This document shows positions 5,981 through 6,520 of a stretch of 6,520 nucleotides of DNA, one piece after another. Source of the DNA: Candidatus Thiodictyon intracellulare (GTDB taxonomy: Bacteria > Pseudomonadota > Gammaproteobacteria > Chromatiales > Chromatiaceae); NCBI GenBank assembly GCA_016292295.1, contig JADNEJ010000426.1, positions 1 through 6,520 on the forward strand, read 5' to 3'. The notes beneath the pieces were generated by a model. That model was given only the letters and a program-made list of their open reading frames with translations, ran no database searches and was not told where the DNA came from. A program made the position numbers and the translations under genes. Positions within the stretch are counted from its first letter, which is position 1. Every line of letters begins with the position of its first letter.

Positions 5981-6268
5981 ATGTTCAAGGCGCGGCACCG
6001 CCCTGTCGACATCGTCGAGCGCGGCAGGGTTGATCGGGCGGGAAGGCTCGACCTGCCGACGCTCGCCGAGCGCCACCTGTCGCTGCCGCCGACAGCCGCG
6101 ATCAAGGCCGCCAAAATCGGCTACCGGCTGCACGTCCGCCTCCACGACCCTGCCGCCGTCCTTGCGTCGGACTCCATCAACTCCTGTTTCCGGCGAAGAC
6201 TTGATCCAGATCAACTACTAATACCACACGGTAGAAACCCTAATTCCATTTCCTTGAGTATTTCGTAA
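5981..6268 (+). other. Possible coding remnant or small unknown ORF
   Basis: This frame starts at ATG 5981 (MFKARHRPVDIVERGRVDRA) and runs 95 codons to TAA 6266-6268. In the first 68 codons about 60 end in G or C, more than for any in-register antisense reading, which is the composition of real genes in this window. From about 6190 the bias collapses and the residues (ending NSISLSIS) look non-coding. I see no Shine-Dalgarno sequence before the ATG and recognise no family. It may be an internal piece of a decayed gene, its end lost where the AT-rich tract begins. The same frame is open back into the deacetylase gene, but that upstream part is an overlap artefact. A palindrome, TTGATC-CA-GATCAA, sits at 6201-6214, where the composition changes. 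Confidence 0.3.
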
Positions 6269-6520
6269 GCTATTATTTTTTCAGAATTCTACTGATTCCC
6301 TGCGATGCCCTTACTGCGTGCTGCCCCCATCCCTGTAACCGATCGTGAGCGTCGACAATTGAAGACGCGTAGACGTTTAGCCCCCCTGTTCTTAGCCCTC
6401 GTCAACGATCATAAGCCTACGCGACACAGCTCGACGGCAGTGCCAGAATATGGCACAAGCTCCTAAGCGAGAGCGGGCAAGCGCCGCCACGCCACTACCA
6501 TGCACCTGAGCGATCACGAC
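6222..6520. other. Right-hand intergenic tract without recognisable gene
   Basis: Stops interrupt all frames, and no tRNA or known RNA was seen. The first 80 bases are clearly AT-richer than the rest of the window (a run of six T near 6275). The remainder is mixed and looks like non-coding or decayed DNA. A final ATG at 6500 opens MHLSDHD and runs off the window. It has no Shine-Dalgarno sequence that I can see, so it cannot be called a gene from this window alone. Confidence 0.45.
6440..6456. repeat. 17-bp perfect palindrome (GTGCCA-GAATA-TGGCAC)
   Basis: Arms GTGCCA (6440-6445) and TGGCAC (6451-6456) flank a 5-base AT-rich centre. This is the geometry of a dimeric repressor site, about 45 bp before a possible start codon at 6500. 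It has no T-run, so it is not a terminator. The function is unknown. Confidence 0.4.

Noticed and set aside
5714..6214. Minus-strand 166-codon frame overlapping the deacetylase gene end and the region beyond
   Set aside because: Its 3' half is antisense to a certain gene, its third-position GC is lower than that of the in-register plus frame beyond the deacetylase gene, and no motif is recognisable.
6440..6466. TGGCAC as the -24 element of a sigma54 promoter
   Set aside because: No TTGC-type -12 element lies at the required spacing on either strand.

Overview
The window is GC-rich bacterial chromosome, most likely from a gammaproteobacterium. A purple-sulfur or related Chromatiales-type genome would fit, but that placement is inference from base composition, protein style and the pairing of a tRNA cluster with folD; no lineage marker is present. 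It holds four tRNA genes, three confident protein genes, a broken integrase fragment, and a poorly resolved right end.

Layout. 1-189 is unassigned. 190-358 (+) is the C-terminal tail of a tyrosine recombinase/integrase, wrecked by two tandem duplications (5 bp and 23 bp); removing them in silico restores a normal integrase ending. 429-971 is a minus-strand tRNA operon transcribed Pro(TGG)-Arg(TCT)-His(GTG)-Lys(CTT), with a near-consensus sigma70 promoter (1006-1034) and a probable terminator after tRNA-Lys. The integrase remnant lies just past the 3' end of tRNA-Lys, the only one of the four without an encoded CCA, as expected for a tRNA once used as an integration site. 1161-2030 (+) is folD, divergent from the tRNA operon. 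A GC-rich hairpin (2034-2086) separates folD from the convergent gene pat (2092-4770, -), an 892-residue fusion of an NDP-forming acyl-CoA synthetase-like module and a GNAT acetyltransferase. Divergent from pat, across a 158-bp intergenic region, is a zinc-dependent histone-deacetylase-family gene (4929-5861, +). 5862-6520 has no recognisable gene: it contains a 68-codon stretch with coding-like composition (from 5981), then an AT-richer tract and a few small palindromes.

How the genes work together. tRNA genes and folD (one-carbon metabolism, formyl-methionine and purine supply) are housekeeping. The most interesting unit is the divergent pair pat / HDAC-family deacetylase: a predicted lysine acetyltransferase (writer) and a predicted zinc deacylase (eraser) sharing one intergenic region, functionally parallel to the acuA/acuC pair that controls acetyl-CoA synthetase in Bacillus. 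The Pat synthetase module is a mosaic: the active-site His of the CoA-ligase part is kept (H256 in SHTG), while the His of the ATP-grasp HKSD motif is Asn (N540). I did not find a wholly new system; the writer/eraser pair, this catalytic mosaic and the eroded tRNA-Lys integration footprint are the points that merit follow-up.
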